Source: Bin16 sp965206315 (GTDB taxonomy: Bacteria; Chloroflexota; Dehalococcoidia; Lucifugimonadales; Australimonadaceae). Taken from it: a DNA stretch of 64,000 nt. The notes beneath the pieces were generated by a model, which saw only the letters and a list, made by a program, of their open reading frames with translations, searched no databases and had not been told where the DNA came from. Both the position numbers and the translations under genes were made by a program. This document shows, one piece after another, positions 1-7,883 of this stretch (position 1 is its first letter; each line of letters starts with the position of its first letter). The stretch lies in contig OZ242210.1 in the NCBI GenBank assembly GCA_965206315.1, forward strand, positions 434,001 through 498,000, read 5' to 3'.

Positions 1-387
1 GCCGCCCATCGCCACGGAGCCCACGATGAGCGAGAGCCGTATCCACTGGATCGTCGCCAGGGAGAAGCGGAAGACGCTCTCGCCCCACGCATACCGGAAG
101 GCAGCGTAGTAGCTCAGCCAGAGCGCCCCGCCGCTCACCACCAGCCCGGCGATGAAGAGCCAGACGCGGGTGAACAGCACCGTGCTGTAGACGCTGCGCA
201 GGCCCAGGTGGGAGAACCAGAGCCAGTTCGTATAGGCCCCACGCAGCAGGTCCAGCAGCAGGTAGAGCGCGAACAGTCCAGCGAGGACTACACCCGCCTG
301 GAAGAAGAGGCTCTCGCGGGAGAAGAGCGTCCGCAGCCACTCCGGCAGTTCGCCTTCTTCGAAGTCATCCGGTGGGCGCGTGGTCAT
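1..387 (-). CDS. UPF0182 family membrane protein, N-terminal part (runs off window)
   Basis: The 129 codons visible translate to a hydrophobic protein that stays open to the window edge, so its C-terminus is missing. After an acidic N-terminus (MTTRPPDDFEEGELPEW) come a membrane segment near residues 30-48, then the pattern WLWFSHLGLRSVYSTVLFTR, then two more membrane segments. A Trp-Phe/Leu-Gly/Val-Tyr-x-Thr pattern after the first membrane helix is characteristic of the large UPF0182 (COG1615) proteins, whose function is unknown. It starts 13 bases after the argB stop on the same strand, so it is probably the last gene of an argJ-argB-UPF0182 transcript. The family call rests on the N-terminus only. 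Confidence 0.72.
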   Translation of the reverse strand, partial: MTTRPPDDFEEGELPEWLRTLFSRESLFFQAGVVLAGLFALYLLLDLLRGAYTNWLWFSHLGLRSVYSTVLFTRVWLFIAGLVVSGGALWLSYYAAFRYAWGESVFRFSLATIQWIRLSLIVGSVAMGG

Positions 388-400
388 GGCATCCCGCTCT

Positions 401-1177
401 TCAGGCGACCGCCGTACCGGAGAGCGACCCCTCCAACCAGGAGGGCAACGCTCCGGCGCTCGTTCCGTTGATGATCCCCGCCTTCACCCCTGCGCGGGCC
501 GCCAGGATGCACGCTTCCAGCTTCGGCAGCATCCCGCCCTTCACGATGCCGGAGTGCAGCAACTCCTCGCCCGTTGCAAGCGGAACGCGCTTGATGAGGC
601 GTCCGTCCGCGTTCAGTATGCCGTCCACGTCCGTCAGGAAGACGAGGCGCTGCGCGCCCAGCGCGACGGCGAGCGCGCCCGCCGCCGAGTCCGCGTTCAC
701 GTTGAGCAGCTGTCCCGCATCGTCCGAGCTCACAGCGATGGGCGAAATGACCGGCACGTAACCTGCGTCCGTCAACCGCTCGATAAGCGAGGCGTCGGCC
801 TCCAACTCGCCCGCGACGAACCCCAGGTCCGGGTCCGTGACGCGCCCGCACAGCAGGCCGCCGTCCGCGCCGGAGACGCCGACGGCGTTTACGCCGAGGC
901 TCCGCATCTCCGACACCAGTTGCTTGTTGATGAGGCCGGCGAGCACCGCCGTCGCGACTTCGAGGCTCGGGCCGTCCGTGACGCGCAGGCCGCGCACGAA
1001 CTCCGCGTGGATGCCCATCTTCGCCATCCACGAGGTGATGGCGGGCCCGCCGCCGTGCACGATGACCACACGCGCGCCCTGCCGCTGCAGCGCGGCCACG
1101 TCGGCGAAGGACGTGTCCTCCGAACTCAGCGTGCTGCCGCCGATCTTGATGAGGATGATGGGGCTGTCTGCTTCCAT
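401..1177 (-). CDS. argB: acetylglutamate kinase
   Basis: Phosphorylates N-acetyl-L-glutamate with ATP in the acetylated arginine pathway. The 258-residue protein has the amino acid kinase fold: the ATP-binding KIGGS motif at residues 11-15, the HGGGP substrate loop at 41-45, LLNVNADSAAGALA in the middle and the FLTDVDGIL stretch typical of the family, then GGMLPKLEA near the C-terminus. Length is normal for a bacterial ArgB. It lies 28 bases downstream of argJ on the same strand, so the two arginine genes are probably cotranscribed. The start codon is ATG at 1177. Confidence 0.93.
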   Translation of the reverse strand: MEADSPIILIKIGGSTLSSEDTSFADVAALQRQGARVVIVHGGGPAITSWMAKMGIHAEFVRGLRVTDGPSLEVATAVLAGLINKQLVSEMRSLGVNAVGVSGADGGLLCGRVTDPDLGFVAGELEADASLIERLTDAGYVPVISPIAVSSDDAGQLLNVNADSAAGALAVALGAQRLVFLTDVDGILNADGRLIKRVPLATGEELLHSGIVKGGMLPKLEACILAARAGVKAGIINGTSAGALPSWLEGSLSGTAVA

Positions 1178-1205
1178 GAGAGCCCTTCGGGCCGGATGCG
1201 CCGCC

Positions 1206-2465
1206 CTACGTGGTGTAGGCGCTGTTGAAGACCACGTACTCTTCCGTGAGTTCGCAGCCCCACGCGGTCGCTTCGTGCCCGCCCATACCCAGCGTCACCG
1301 TGAGCGCAACCTCTTCCCTGCTCATGATGGCGATGACGCTCTCCCGGTGGAACGGGATCGGTGTCCCGCCTTCCATGATCGCGACGTCGTTGATGAAGAA
1401 GGAGACCTTGCTCACGTCCAGGTCCGCCCCGCTGTAGCCCGCGGCGCAGACGACGCGCCCCCAGTTGGGGTCGTTGCCGTGTATCGCCGATTTCACCAGC
1501 AGGGAAGCCGCGATGGCGCGCGCCGCGAGGCGGGCGTCGGTCTTGCTCGCTGCGCCTGCCACCCGCACGGAGAAGATCTTGGAGGAGCCCTCAGCGTCCT
1601 TCACGAGCTCGCGCGAGAGGTGCGAGCAGAGCGCGTAGAGCGCAGCGCCGAACGCTTCCGCGTCCGGCGAGCCTTCGTTTATCTCCGCGTTCCCGGCAGC
1701 GCCGTTGGCGAGCAGCAGCACCATGTCGTTCGTGCTGGTGTCGCCGTCTATGGTCACCATGTTGAACGTGTCGTCCGAGCAGTTGCGGAGCGCCGCGTCC
1801 AGGAACGCCCCTTCCACGGCGGCGTCCGTCGTGAGGAACGCGAGCATCGTGGCCATGTTCGGGTGGATCATGCCGGAGCCCTTGACGCACCCGCCGATGG
1901 TCACAGTCTCGCCGCCTGCGCAGGTGAACGACACCGCGGCGGACTTGGGCACGCGGTCGGTCGTCATGATGGCGCGGGCGAACGCGGCGCCGCCGTCTCC
2001 GTTGACGGTGATGCCGGACATGCCGCCCCTGATGAGCGCCATGGGCAACTCGACGCCGATCACGCCCGTGGTGCCCGCGCCCAGTTCGTCCGCCCCGACG
2101 CCCAAGTGGTCCCCTGCGAGTTGCAGGCACTCCCTGACGTCGGTCATGCCCTGCTCGCCGACGCCTGCATTGGCGATGCCGCTGGTCACGAACACGCCGC
2201 GCACCTTCCCTGCGTCGACGTTCTGCCGGGTGAGCGTCACCGACGGCGAAACGAACCTGTTGGTGGTGTAGACGCCCGCCGTTCGGCACGGCAACTCGGA
2301 GAGGAGCAGTCCCACGTCCATCTTGTCCGGAGCGTAGGTCTTGAGGCCAACGTAGGAGCCGCCCGCGATGAACCGCCTGGGGCTGGTCACGAGGCCGTCC
2401 GCGAGGAACTGGTGAGCGTCGCCGGTCATCTCAACCTCTGGAGAGTTGTCAGGCGCGCGCGTCAT
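1206..2465 (-). CDS. argJ: glutamate N-acetyltransferase / amino-acid acetyltransferase
   Basis: Recycles the acetyl group from N-acetylornithine to glutamate; some ArgJ enzymes also use acetyl-CoA. The 419-residue precursor carries the self-cleavage motif KGSGMIHPNMATML, so by family analogy it splits before Thr206, the catalytic nucleophile, into alpha and beta chains. The TTGVIG oxyanion-hole region is at about 132-137 and the protein ends in NSAYTT, as ArgJ proteins usually end. It is first in the argJ-argB order. Whether it is mono- or bifunctional cannot be told from sequence. The ATG at 2465 is used; a second in-frame Met at residue 13 is possible. Confidence 0.94.
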   Translation of the reverse strand: MTRAPDNSPEVEMTGDAHQFLADGLVTSPRRFIAGGSYVGLKTYAPDKMDVGLLLSELPCRTAGVYTTNRFVSPSVTLTRQNVDAGKVRGVFVTSGIANAGVGEQGMTDVRECLQLAGDHLGVGADELGAGTTGVIGVELPMALIRGGMSGITVNGDGGAAFARAIMTTDRVPKSAAVSFTCAGGETVTIGGCVKGSGMIHPNMATMLAFLTTDAAVEGAFLDAALRNCSDDTFNMVTIDGDTSTNDMVLLLANGAAGNAEINEGSPDAEAFGAALYALCSHLSRELVKDAEGSSKIFSVRVAGAASKTDARLAARAIAASLLVKSAIHGNDPNWGRVVCAAGYSGADLDVSKVSFFINDVAIMEGGTPIPFHRESVIAIMSREEVALTVTLGMGGHEATAWGCELTEEYVVFNSAYTT

Positions 2466-2512
2466 GAATGCCGGGGCGCCATTATGTGAGTGAGTCTAGC
2501 AGATTCACCCCC

Positions 2513-2533
2513 GTCGTTCCTGCGGAGGCGGGA
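2513..2533. repeat. short intergenic repeat (GTCGTTCCTGCGNAGGC)
   Basis: The 5' part of this intergenic segment matches 50161-50177 at 16 of 17 positions, and a related copy lies near 59099-59124. It lies in the gap between argJ and the HicB-like gene. It looks like a dispersed small repeat; no function is claimed. Confidence 0.45.
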
Positions 2534-2595
2534 GCCTCGCCGCCCATGGGCCTGCGCGAGCGGTCAGCGGATAGAATGCCCGCAGCGGAGCCGCC

Positions 2596-2880
2596 ATGGA
2601 AGAGACCGGGAAGATCGTCGTAGCCACCACCCTGACGAAAGAGTACCGGGGCGACGTCTGCGTCGCACACATCCCGCAGTTGGGACTCTCGGGCTACGGC
2701 AAGACCATGGATGAGGCCGAGCAGAGCGTGAAGGAGCTGTTCAACAACCTCATCAGCGAGTACCGGCGGCAGGGCGTGCTCGAAGACAGGCTGACCAACC
2801 ATTTCAAGGTCGCATGGTGGCCGGCGGACCAGTACGACGGCGAACTGGAGGTAGAGGAGACCGCTCCCGGGGAGTGCTGA
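2596..2880 (+). CDS. HicB-like small protein, orphan
   Basis: A 94-residue protein resembling the HicB antitoxin fold: an N-terminal beta-strand region, then DVCVAHIPQLGLSGYGKTMDEAEQSVKELFNNLISEY, which matches the HicB pattern of a short YxAxxPxLPG-like strand followed by a helix that counts T/S-xxEA. No HicA-type partner is adjacent: argJ lies upstream on the other strand and an MFS gene converges on it. The acidic tail (EVEETAPGE) is not typical. GGAG six bases upstream supports the ATG at 2596, and TAGAAT at about 2573-2578 could be a -10 box. It may be a solitary regulator rather than an antitoxin. Confidence 0.6.
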   Translation: MEETGKIVVATTLTKEYRGDVCVAHIPQLGLSGYGKTMDEAEQSVKELFNNLISEYRRQGVLEDRLTNHFKVAWWPADQYDGELEVEETAPGEC

Positions 2881-2892
2881 GCCTGCCGCTCC

Positions 2893-4146
2893 CTACTCCC
2901 GCTGCCGCCCCGCGGAGCGCATCTCTTGCGGCGCCTTCACGTTCCTGAACATGAAGTAGAGCGACAGTGTGTACGTCACCTTCACCAGCGCCGAGCCGAC
3001 GAGCGGCGCGCTGAGCGCTATCGCCGCCAGCACGCCGGTGGAGAGTGTCGGCCCGATGGTGCCCGAGATGGAGCGCCCCACGATGTGGATGCTCCCCATC
3101 GCCACCCGTTCGTGCGGCTGCACCACGGACATGATGTAGGAGTCCCGGGCGGGCACGTCGATCTGGTCGAAGAGGGCCCTGACCAGCAGGAACGTCACTG
3201 CCAACCACGCCCACGGCGAGAACGCCACTGCCAGCAGCAACAGGCCTGACGGCAGATGGGCGAGCGACATGGTGTTGATGAGGCCGATACGGTTCGCGAG
3301 CTTGCCCGCCACCCAGAGCGACGCTACGCCGACGATCTGCGCGATGAAGAAGAGCACCCCGAGCGAGGCGAGGTCTAGCCCGAATCGCTCGTTGAACCAG
3401 AGCGCAAGCAGGCCCCGCACGATGATGGCGCCCGCGAGCTGGTCCAGGCTGAACAACCCCGTGAGCGTGAATATCCTGCCACTGGACGGGAGCCGCACCG
3501 GGTTCACCCACTGGCGCCGCTCTCGCTCCGCCTCCACCTGTTCGGAGAGCAGGGCAAAGAGGAGCGCTATCACCACGCGCAGCCCTACCAACCCCCACAG
3601 CACGATACGGAACGACGCCAGCTCACCCACGCCCGCGAACGATTCCAGCGCGACGGGCAGACCCGCGGCCAGCGCCCCCAGCGCGCCGGCGGACGACGCG
3701 GAGACGCGGTACAACGCGAACAGTTCCGTGCGGCGCGACGGTTCCACCACGCCCGCGATCGACGCCTGCTCAAGCGACTGTGTCGGCCCGACATTGCCCG
3801 CCGCGCCGTTGAACGAACCGACGAAGGCGAACACTACCAGCGCCGCCGGGTTCGAAGTGACGGCGAGGCCTACGCTCCCGGCCAGCGTTATCAACGAGTA
3901 GGCGACCATCAGCTTGCGCCGCCCGACACGCTCGCTGACGAACGTGGAGAGGAACGAGAAGGCCGCCGTACTCGCGAACCCCAAGCCGAAAAACAGCCCC
4001 ACCAGGAAGACGGCTATCCCGATCTGCTCCACCAGGTAAACGCCGAGCATCACGGCCAGCAGGCCTTGCGAGAACGTGTGCAGCGCCCGCGCCGCGATGA
4101 TGAGGCCAGCGTCCCGCGTGATCCACGCAGGGAGAAGTGCGGTCAT
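2893..4146 (-). CDS. MFS transporter
   Basis: A 417-residue integral membrane protein with about twelve hydrophobic segments in two halves. The loop after the second helix reads FVSERVGRRKLMVAYS, a version of MFS motif A, and its repeat in the second half is AGKLANRIGLINTMS. Residues 110-140 (SFNGAAGNVGPTQSLEQASI) and the DQIDVPARDSYIMSVVQPHERVAMGS stretch are like those of MFS drug or metabolite exporters. It starts nine bases after the stop of the amidohydrolase gene, so the pair is probably translated together and the substrate may be related to that enzyme. Substrate is unknown. Confidence 0.85.
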   Translation of the reverse strand: MTALLPAWITRDAGLIIAARALHTFSQGLLAVMLGVYLVEQIGIAVFLVGLFFGLGFASTAAFSFLSTFVSERVGRRKLMVAYSLITLAGSVGLAVTSNPAALVVFAFVGSFNGAAGNVGPTQSLEQASIAGVVEPSRRTELFALYRVSASSAGALGALAAGLPVALESFAGVGELASFRIVLWGLVGLRVVIALLFALLSEQVEAERERRQWVNPVRLPSSGRIFTLTGLFSLDQLAGAIIVRGLLALWFNERFGLDLASLGVLFFIAQIVGVASLWVAGKLANRIGLINTMSLAHLPSGLLLLAVAFSPWAWLAVTFLLVRALFDQIDVPARDSYIMSVVQPHERVAMGSIHIVGRSISGTIGPTLSTGVLAAIALSAPLVGSALVKVTYTLSLYFMFRNVKAPQEMRSAGRQRE

Positions 4147-4155
4147 GTCCGCCCC

Positions 4156-5283
4156 TTACCGGTCGAGCGCGTAGAGCCTGGCGCAGTTGTCCCAGAGGAT
4201 GTTGCGCTTCACCTCGTCCGTCAGGTCCTCGTGGCTGAGGAACTCGTTGACGGATTCAGGAAACTCGGAGTCGTGGTGCGGGTAATCGGATGAGAACACG
4301 ATGTTCGTACCGCCCACGGCGTCGACCGTGTAGCGCAACTCAGCTTCGTCCGCCTCGGTGCCGACGTAGCAGTTGGTCGCGAAGTACTCGCTCGGCAGGC
4401 GCGTCAGGAACGGGGCGTCCCACTCGCGGTAGAGCGAGTAGTCGCGGTCCATCCGTCCCAGCCAGAAGGGCACCCAGCCCGCGTTGGCCTCCAGGTACGC
4501 GGCGCGCAGGCCGGGGAAGCTCTCGAACACGCCGCCGCAGATCATGCTGATCATCGCCTTCATCATGCCGATGGGGTGGGAGCAGGCGTGCAGCATGAGG
4601 CGATTGTCGGCGAACTCGGAGCCGTCCTGGTGGTAGACGGAGCCTGTGCCCTCGTGGAAGCCGACAGGGACGTTCAGCTCCTCCAGCGTCGCCCACAGCT
4701 CCGCGTAGTCCGCGCTGTGGAACGTCACGCCGTTCACGAAGTTGGGGCGCATGTAGATGCCGACAGCGCCCAACTCGTTCACGGCGCGGCGCGCCTCGCG
4801 CACCGCCTCCTTCGGGTCGTGCTGCGGCACCATCGCCGCCACCTTCATCCGCGCCGGGTCGGTCTGGCAGAAGTCGTACAACCAGTTGTTGTACGCGCGG
4901 CAGACCGCTGCCGACAGCGGGCCATCCACGTCGTCCAGCCCGTTCGGAACGTAGAGGCAGACCGTGGGGTACATCACCGCCACGTCTATGCCCTCCATGT
5001 CCATCGCCTCCAGCTGCGACGGCCCATCGTAGCCGCGCTCGCGCATCGGGCGGGTGGCGGCGTCCGTGCGGCTGGTCATGCCCTGCATGCGGTGGGGGTT
5101 GTCCACGTCGCAGGTCGGCAGCCGCTCGCCGTCGAACAGGAACACGCCCACCCGCTTGCCGGGCGCGCGGGAGATGCGCGGAGCCTGGTCGGCGAACCGC
5201 GCGTCGAGGTACCTGTCGAACAAATCCGACGGTTCGACGATGTGCATATCCGAGTCCATGATCCTGTAGCCGTTCTGCGCCAT
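4156..5283 (-). CDS. amidohydrolase family 2 protein
   Basis: A 375-residue metal-dependent hydrolase or decarboxylase of the TIM-barrel Amidohydro_2 group (as in ACMSD and 2,3-dihydroxybenzoate decarboxylase). Residues MDSDMHIVEPSDLFDRYL give the N-terminal metal-binding strand, GFHEGTGSVY and HACSHPIGMMKA supply further histidines, and SSDYPHHDSEFPES holds the catalytic Asp. The start at 5283 is chosen over the longer open frame because GGGAGGAG lies seven bases upstream and the family signature begins soon after. It precedes an MFS gene by nine bases. The substrate cannot be read from sequence; an aromatic or cyclic carboxylate is a reasonable guess. Confidence 0.85.
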   Translation of the reverse strand: MAQNGYRIMDSDMHIVEPSDLFDRYLDARFADQAPRISRAPGKRVGVFLFDGERLPTCDVDNPHRMQGMTSRTDAATRPMRERGYDGPSQLEAMDMEGIDVAVMYPTVCLYVPNGLDDVDGPLSAAVCRAYNNWLYDFCQTDPARMKVAAMVPQHDPKEAVREARRAVNELGAVGIYMRPNFVNGVTFHSADYAELWATLEELNVPVGFHEGTGSVYHQDGSEFADNRLMLHACSHPIGMMKAMISMICGGVFESFPGLRAAYLEANAGWVPFWLGRMDRDYSLYREWDAPFLTRLPSEYFATNCYVGTEADEAELRYTVDAVGGTNIVFSSDYPHHDSEFPESVNEFLSHEDLTDEVKRNILWDNCARLYALDR

Positions 5284-5326
5284 TCCGCGCTCCTCCCGAG
5301 TTGTGATGTGTAGGCGGCAGCCCGGC

Positions 5327-6523
5327 TCAAACGAACCGCGTCCGCTTGCTGCGCGCCTTCTGCGACGTCGGCGCGGGCAGCCGCTCCGACGATACCGTCT
5401 CATACAACAGCCGCGCGAAGTACGCGCGGTCTGCGCCGTTGATGACCGCCTGCTCGTGCGCCTCCTGCAGCGCCAGCGGGTAGCCGTGCCCCTTCTCCGT
5501 CTGCGCGAGCAGTCCTGCGTGCGCCAGCCGGACGCCCTCCTCGCTCGTCCACGAGGGCATCTCCATCCGCGCGATCTCCTCGCCGACGTTCACGTAGAAG
5601 AAGCACACCTGGTGGTCGCCGTAGTGCTCGGTCACGATGCTCGACGCGCTATGGAAGAGCGCGGAACGCTCCCCCGGCTCAAGCTCCCGCGCGAAGAGCG
5701 CCGCGTCCGTGACGCCCCCAACCAAGTCGCAGTTACGCTCGCCGCGGCGCAGTTGGCCGCAGTTCGCGTCGCAGTTCACGGTCTCGTGCCGGCACACCTC
5801 GCGCGAGATGCGTATCGCGCTCAGCACCTCGGCGCTGCGCGGGCGGCTGATGTGGCTCGCGATGGCGAGCGTCCGCCGCTGCGACTCCGTGCGCAGCCGG
5901 TCCATCGCACGCGTCAGGCGGCGGTCCACCAGCTCCTCGCGCACGAAGTCCATGCCGCCGGTCAGCCCCCACAGGACGAGCGTGCCGTCCAGCAGGCCGA
6001 GCACCGGCAGTCCCTCAGGCGCGGCTTCCACCGCATCCGCGAGCGCCTCGATCTCCATGACGGCACGGTGCATCCCGAGCAGCGTGCCCTCGATATTCGC
6101 TTCGCGCACGCCGTGCGGGTCGCGCAACGTGAGCGACGCATCGTCGGCGCAGAGCAGCGGTTCGCTGCGGAACTCCGCATGCGGCACCTCGCCGTAGCGC
6201 AGCGTGACGTAGCCGATGTTGATGAGGAAGCAGCGCGCCGCTGCGTGGCGGTCGACGTCGACGTGCGAGCCGTCCACCGCGACGACGACGTGGTCGGGCG
6301 GCAACGGTGGCGGCGCAAAGCCGCCGCGGAGCGCTCCGTCCAGCCGCGCTGCGAGCCACGTCGCCTTGCCTGCCGCCCGGCGCGCCTCGGTTTCGTGCGG
6401 GTCGGCAGTCGCGAAGTGTCCGGCGGCGCGCTCCAGCGCACGCAGGTGCGAGCCCCACTGCTCACGCATGTAGGGCATCGCCTCGTAGAGCTGTCCGGCG
6501 GTCCTGGTCAGGTCGAGGGACAT
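5327..6523 (-). CDS. NurA domain protein (DNA end-processing nuclease family)
   Basis: About 398 residues. The stretch HVVVAVDGSHVDVDRHAAARCFLINIG matches the first NurA motif with its metal-binding Asp, LGLLDGTLVLWGL matches the second Asp-containing motif, and YPLALQEAHEQAVINGADRAYFARLL matches the C-terminal NurA signature. In archaea NurA works with the HerA helicase at double-strand breaks; no herA-like gene is in this window. The start is uncertain: ATG at 6523 has GGAG four bases upstream, while ATG at 6544 would add seven residues. It is followed on the same strand by the amidohydrolase, with a 43-base gap. Confidence 0.8.
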   Translation of the reverse strand: MSLDLTRTAGQLYEAMPYMREQWGSHLRALERAAGHFATADPHETEARRAAGKATWLAARLDGALRGGFAPPPLPPDHVVVAVDGSHVDVDRHAAARCFLINIGYVTLRYGEVPHAEFRSEPLLCADDASLTLRDPHGVREANIEGTLLGMHRAVMEIEALADAVEAAPEGLPVLGLLDGTLVLWGLTGGMDFVREELVDRRLTRAMDRLRTESQRRTLAIASHISRPRSAEVLSAIRISREVCRHETVNCDANCGQLRRGERNCDLVGGVTDAALFARELEPGERSALFHSASSIVTEHYGDHQVCFFYVNVGEEIARMEMPSWTSEEGVRLAHAGLLAQTEKGHGYPLALQEAHEQAVINGADRAYFARLLYETVSSERLPAPTSQKARSKRTRFV

Positions 6524-6632
6524 GGCGCTCCGATGGTCTGTCATATCCCGCCCCCGCGCAAGCGGAGCCGCAGCCCGGTTGCCGCGTCAGGTAGAATCTG
6601 AAGCGCAGACCCCTTCGGGAGGAGGCGGGGCC

Positions 6633-7538
6633 ATGACCGACATAGGCCGTCTCATCACAGCGATGGTTACGCCGTTCGACGCGGCGATGGAGATCGACTA
6701 CGGGCAGGCGCGGCGGCTCGCGCAGGCGCTCGTGGCGTCCGGCAGCGACGGCCTCGTCGTCACCGGCACAACAGGCGAGAACCCGTCGCTCGCCCACGAG
6801 GAGAACCTGCGCCTGTGGACGGAGGTCAAGGAAGCGGTGGGCGACTCTGCCGCCGTCGTCGCGGGCTCCGGCACGAACGGCACCGGCGAAACGATCAAGC
6901 TCGCGCAGATGGCCGAGGAAGCGGGCGCGGACGCCCAGCTCCTCGTCGTGCCCTACTACAACAAGCCGACGCAGGAGGGGCTGTACCGCCACTTCAAGGC
7001 CGTCGCGGAGAGCACCTCCCTGCCCTGCATCCTCTACAACGTGCCGAGCCGCACCATCGTCAACATGACCGCGGAGACGACCCTACGGCTCGCGAACGAC
7101 GTCCCGAACATCGTCGGCACGAAGGAGGCGTCGGGCGACCTCGCGCAGATCGGGACCGTCATCCGCGACGCGCCGGACGGCTTCCGCGTGTGGAGCGGCA
7201 ACGACAGCGACACGTTCGGCGTCGTGAGTCTCGGTGGGTGGGGCGTCGTCAGCGTGGCGTCGCACCTCATCGGGCGGCAGATCAAGCGGCTCATCGAGCT
7301 CACCGCAGCAGGCGACCTCGCCGCGGCTGCCGAGGAGCACAAGCGGCAGTTGCCGATGGCGTCGGGCCTCTTCGTCGTCTCGAACCCCATACCGGTCAAG
7401 TACTGCTTGAACCGGGCGGGCTTCAACGTCGGCGGGCTCCGGCTGCCGCTCGTGGAAGCGGACGAGAAGACAGGCGCGTTCCTGGACGCGATGCTGTCGA
7501 AGTACGAGATAGACCTGCCCGTGGGCGCGGCGGCGTAA
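6633..7538 (+). CDS. dapA: 4-hydroxy-tetrahydrodipicolinate synthase
   Basis: Condenses pyruvate with aspartate semialdehyde in lysine and cell-wall precursor synthesis. The 301-residue protein has the full DHDPS/NAL signature: GTTGEN with Thr46-Thr47 near residue 45, VPYYNKPTQEGLYRHF with Tyr108-109, YNVPSRT with Tyr135, and VGTKEASGD with the Schiff-base Lys164. GGGAGGAGG upstream fixes the ATG at 6633 rather than the longer open frame. It stands alone between convergent neighbours, so the role in lysine synthesis rests on sequence; a related aldolase of the same superfamily is the only alternative. Confidence 0.92.
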   Translation: MTDIGRLITAMVTPFDAAMEIDYGQARRLAQALVASGSDGLVVTGTTGENPSLAHEENLRLWTEVKEAVGDSAAVVAGSGTNGTGETIKLAQMAEEAGADAQLLVVPYYNKPTQEGLYRHFKAVAESTSLPCILYNVPSRTIVNMTAETTLRLANDVPNIVGTKEASGDLAQIGTVIRDAPDGFRVWSGNDSDTFGVVSLGGWGVVSVASHLIGRQIKRLIELTAAGDLAAAAEEHKRQLPMASGLFVVSNPIPVKYCLNRAGFNVGGLRLPLVEADEKTGAFLDAMLSKYEIDLPVGAAA

Positions 7539-7542
7539 CTCG

Positions 7543-7842
7543 TCAGGCCAGCGTCAGCAGCGCCAGCCCGGCCGCCAACAGTCCGAATACGATGATCCCG
7601 CCGGTGAGGCACTCGGAGCCGCCGGCGCGGCGGAGCGGATCGCGCGCGATGCGCGTTGTCGCCGCAGCCGATAACGCGCCGATGAGCCCGAGCCAGAACC
7701 CTGCAATGGCGCCGTTGAACCCGGCGGTCGCGCGGTCGATATTCGAGTCCTCGCCCCAGGTCAGCGAGACGAGCGCGCCGATGCCGATCCCGAGGGGGAC
7801 GGCCAGCAGCGTCCATACGATGAGCCGCTTCAGGAATTCCAT
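7543..7842 (-). CDS. small membrane protein, unknown function
   Basis: A 99-residue protein with three predicted membrane segments: residues 7-27 (LIVWTLLAVPLGIGIGALVSL), about 42-60 (GFNGAIAGFWLGLIGALSA) and about 78-99. A basic patch (RIARDPLRR) separates the second and third. It converges on dapA with a four-base gap. No family was recognised and no catalytic motif is visible. Confidence 0.6.
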   Translation of the reverse strand: MEFLKRLIVWTLLAVPLGIGIGALVSLTWGEDSNIDRATAGFNGAIAGFWLGLIGALSAAATTRIARDPLRRAGGSECLTGGIIVFGLLAAGLALLTLA

Positions 7843-7883
7843 GGCGCTATGGTAGCAACGGCGTGGGGACGAGTGCGTGCGGT

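Noticed and set aside
6523..6632. Lysine riboswitch upstream of dapA
   Set aside because: Only about 110 bases separate dapA from the NurA-domain gene, and no lysine-riboswitch core was recognised.
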